From NCBI GenBank assembly GCA_029246685.1, contig JAQWMR010000018.1:62001-126000 (forward strand): a stretch of 64,000 nucleotides of DNA. The letters are read 5' to 3'. The notes beneath the pieces are model-generated. The model did not search any database and was not told the DNA's origin. It saw only the letters and a list, made by a program, of their open reading frames with translations. The DNA comes from Acidimicrobiales bacterium (GTDB taxonomy: Bacteria; Actinomycetota; Acidimicrobiia; Acidimicrobiales; Aldehydirespiratoraceae). Numbering within the stretch: position 1 is the first letter of the stretch; every line of letters begins with the position of its first letter. The position numbers and the translations under genes are program-made. Shown here in pieces: positions 62,326-64,000 of the stretch.

Positions 62326-63636
62326 TCACATGGCCGATGAGTGGTCGTGGCCCATCTGCTCGGGCGGCCGATCGAACGCTCGAACCATTGCCTGCACCGT
62401 CTTCGACACGACCAGTCGACCGTCGGCGGTGAACACCCGCACCTGCGACTGCGTCGAGCCTCGGCCCGCCCAGATCGAGCGGGTCTCGGTGAGGAGCCAC
62501 TGAGTGACGTCGACGTCGTCGTGGAAGGCGATCGTCGCGTTGACCGGCCCCATCGACACGGTGACATGGGCATCGGCCTCGGTCACACCCGGGTGGGCCC
62601 GCAGCGCGGCGCCGATCGAATAGTGCGTGGTGGCCTGGGCCAGCGCGGCTTGGTGCAGCGCCTGATCACCGGGATCCTCGGCGAAGCGAGTCCACACGAA
62701 CAACTCGGGCGGACCGAGCTCGTCGCCATCGACGCGGTAGGCGTCGTCGACCACACGGGTTTCGCGTCCGAGTACCCCGAAGTCGTAGCGCGAGCACGCC
62801 TCGGCAGGCGCCACGTCGGGCATCTCGACGGCGTGACGGATGAGATCATCGGTACCGACGTCCGCCATCACAAGCGCGGTCGCCCGTAACTTGTCATCCT
62901 GGTTCACCATCACGTCGAACGTCGACAGCGAGTTGCCGCTGCGGCGAGCATCGACGATCAACTCGAGCGGCGTGTCGAACGACGCAGCGCTCACGAACGC
63001 CATGTGAGCGGATGTGACGCGCTGATCAGGCCGGGTTTTCGCGGCCGCCACGATCGCGGCTCCCAGAAGCTGTCCGCCCTCGATCACGTTGCGCCGGTGG
63101 GCGTGCCATCCGAGCTCGAAGAACGTCCCTGTCGGCGGGTCGGGATGAGTCGGCGCGTCGAACCGGCCGTCGCCACCATGGACATCCATCAACGTCACGA
63201 GTTCCGTTGCGGTACCCCACATCGGCATACGTACCGTGGCCTCGTCATCGACCCCGAGGCCCACCGACGCGGTCACATCGACGGCCTCGGCGTCGAACGC
63301 GACGTAGCCGTCGATGCCGGCCACCTCTTCCATCGGCTCTGGATAGAACCACACGGCATCGTCGAGGGTCTCACCGTCGACCAAGAGGCCGTGGTACGAC
63401 GCCTCCCCTTTGAACGGACACACCGTGTGGAGCGCAGAGTCGGTCAGCAGCGACGCGTCGACCGACCCGAGCGGGAAGTAGAGCTGATCCTGGTGGTCCG
63501 ACTCGCGCACGAGCAGACACGCATTACTCTCCACCACCAGTTTCTCGCCGACATGGGCCCGACCGAGACCGCGAAAGGGCACCAGCTCGATCGAGTAGTC
63601 GGGATACTTCGGCCAGGCGCTCTCGATGGCGGACAC
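62326..63636 (-). CDS. DUF427 domain fused to a TesB-like double-hotdog thioesterase
   Basis: 436 residues. The N-terminal third has a DUF427-type segment (ACLLVRESDHQDQLYFPLGS, CPFKGEASYHGLLVDGETLD, AVWFYPEPMEEVAGIDGYVA). From ~165, an acyl-CoA thioesterase II (TesB) double hotdog follows: FFELGWHAHRRNVIEGGQLL, VTSAHMAFVSAASFDTPLEL and PPELFVWTRFAEDPGDQALH. TesB enzymes release free acids from acyl-CoA; the role of DUF427 is unknown. GTG 63636 lies 2 nt after the stop of the substrate-binding gene. Confidence 0.82.
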   Translation of the reverse strand: MSAIESAWPKYPDYSIELVPFRGLGRAHVGEKLVVESNACLLVRESDHQDQLYFPLGSVDASLLTDSALHTVCPFKGEASYHGLLVDGETLDDAVWFYPEPMEEVAGIDGYVAFDAEAVDVTASVGLGVDDEATVRMPMWGTATELVTLMDVHGGDGRFDAPTHPDPPTGTFFELGWHAHRRNVIEGGQLLGAAIVAAAKTRPDQRVTSAHMAFVSAASFDTPLELIVDARRSGNSLSTFDVMVNQDDKLRATALVMADVGTDDLIRHAVEMPDVAPAEACSRYDFGVLGRETRVVDDAYRVDGDELGPPELFVWTRFAEDPGDQALHQAALAQATTHYSIGAALRAHPGVTEADAHVTVSMGPVNATIAFHDDVDVTQWLLTETRSIWAGRGSTQSQVRVFTADGRLVVSKTVQAMVRAFDRPPEQMGHDHSSAM

Positions 63637-63638
63637 GC

Positions 63639-64000
63639 TCAGCGAGTGACGACGATCGGATCGCCGATAGTCAGGAGTGACTCGGTCCCGGCGTCGTACT
63701 CGAGCAGGTAGAACTCATCGAGCCCGTCCCACTTTCCCGCGCTCGTGAAACTGGCGGAACCGAGGCCGTGGAGCTCGACCGGACCCAACTCGTCAAGCGC
63801 AGTGCGAAACGATGCGTTGTTGAGGTCGGCACCGGCAATCTCGCCGAGCTGCTTCAGCAACATGGTCTGGTTGCACGCACTGCGTATCGGAACGAGCCAG
63901 GAGGCCACGCCCGATGCCTGCTGTGAATCGTCGGGCAGTGGCGCCGCTAGTTCCTCGGCCAGCTCCGGATATGACTCCGCCACCGGATTTATGCACGTCG
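63639..64000 (-). CDS. Substrate-binding protein, C-terminal part (cut by window edge)
   Basis: The last 119 residues are visible; the frame stays open to base 64000, so the GTG at 63983 is internal. The sequence (SACNQTMLLKQLGEIAGADL, FRTALDELGPVELHGLGSAS, FTSAGKWDGLDEFYLLEYDA) is nearly the same as the end of the lipoprotein at 35047-36441, so this is a second LivK-type binding protein. It heads the minus-strand unit with the DUF427-TesB and VOC genes. Confidence 0.9.
   Translation of the reverse strand, partial: TCINPVAESYPELAEELAAPLPDDSQQASGVASWLVPIRSACNQTMLLKQLGEIAGADLNNASFRTALDELGPVELHGLGSASFTSAGKWDGLDEFYLLEYDAGTESLLTIGDPIVVTR

Overview
The window looks like chromosome of a high-GC actinobacterium. 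The coding style is actinobacterial: strong GC bias, GTG/TTG starts, ATGA and TGATG overlaps, Thr-rich lipoproteins and F420-type enzymes. The gene content (several cytochromes P450, a ketosteroid-dehydrogenase-like flavoprotein, heteromeric acyl-CoA dehydrogenases, thiolase/DUF35 pairs, many amidohydrolase-2 proteins) would suit Acidimicrobiia or a relative. That placement is inference; there is no rRNA or tRNA in the window.

Almost everything is catabolic and CoA-linked. Layout: (1) 1-6.5 kb, minus: CoA-transferase, enoyl-CoA hydratase, two M24 peptidase-fold proteins and an amidohydrolase. (2) 6.6-10.4 kb: an SDR facing a KstD-like flavoprotein and a P450. (3) 10.4-17 kb: a damaged zone. 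Three consecutive plus-strand genes (P450, alpha/beta hydrolase, TauD-like dioxygenase) each carry one lesion, followed by an intact lipoprotein hydrolase, an amidohydrolase relic, an intact P450 paralogue and an IS3-type relic. (4) 17-31 kb: a kinase-fold phosphotransferase, SMP-30, enoyl-CoA hydratase, two acyl-CoA dehydrogenase pairs flanking a TetR gene, a SnoaL protein, an amidohydrolase, a P450, a second phosphotransferase and a lipocalin-like protein. (5) 30-36.5 kb: thiolase plus DUF35 divergent from two acyl-CoA ligases and a substrate-binding lipoprotein. (6) 36.5-50 kb: thirteen minus-strand genes, perhaps one transcription unit or two, with ALDH, ferredoxin, SDR, P450, an F420-type reductase, a second TetR and a second thiolase/DUF35/CoA-transferase set. 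(7) 50-64 kb: third phosphotransferase, ligases, amidohydrolase, third acyl-CoA dehydrogenase pair, cupin, third lipoprotein hydrolase, VOC protein, a DUF427-TesB fusion and a second substrate-binding protein cut by the window end.

A plausible joint role is uptake and hydrolysis of esterified hydrophobic substrates outside the cell (lipoprotein hydrolases, substrate-binding proteins), ring or side-chain oxidation (P450s, SDRs, KstD-like enzyme), CoA activation (ligases, CoA-transferases), and beta-oxidation-like or retro-aldol shortening (acyl-CoA dehydrogenase pairs, hydratases, thiolase/DUF35). The true substrate cannot be read from sequence; steroid- or terpenoid-like compounds are my guess.

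The most striking signal outside genes is a family of inverted repeats built on the half-site TTGACGTC. It occurs in seven promoter regions between 17 and 60 kb, including the TetR gene's own promoter, and at two of them it is embedded in a near-ideal leaderless promoter ending in the start codon. I read this as a local TetR regulon joining most of the divergent catabolic units.
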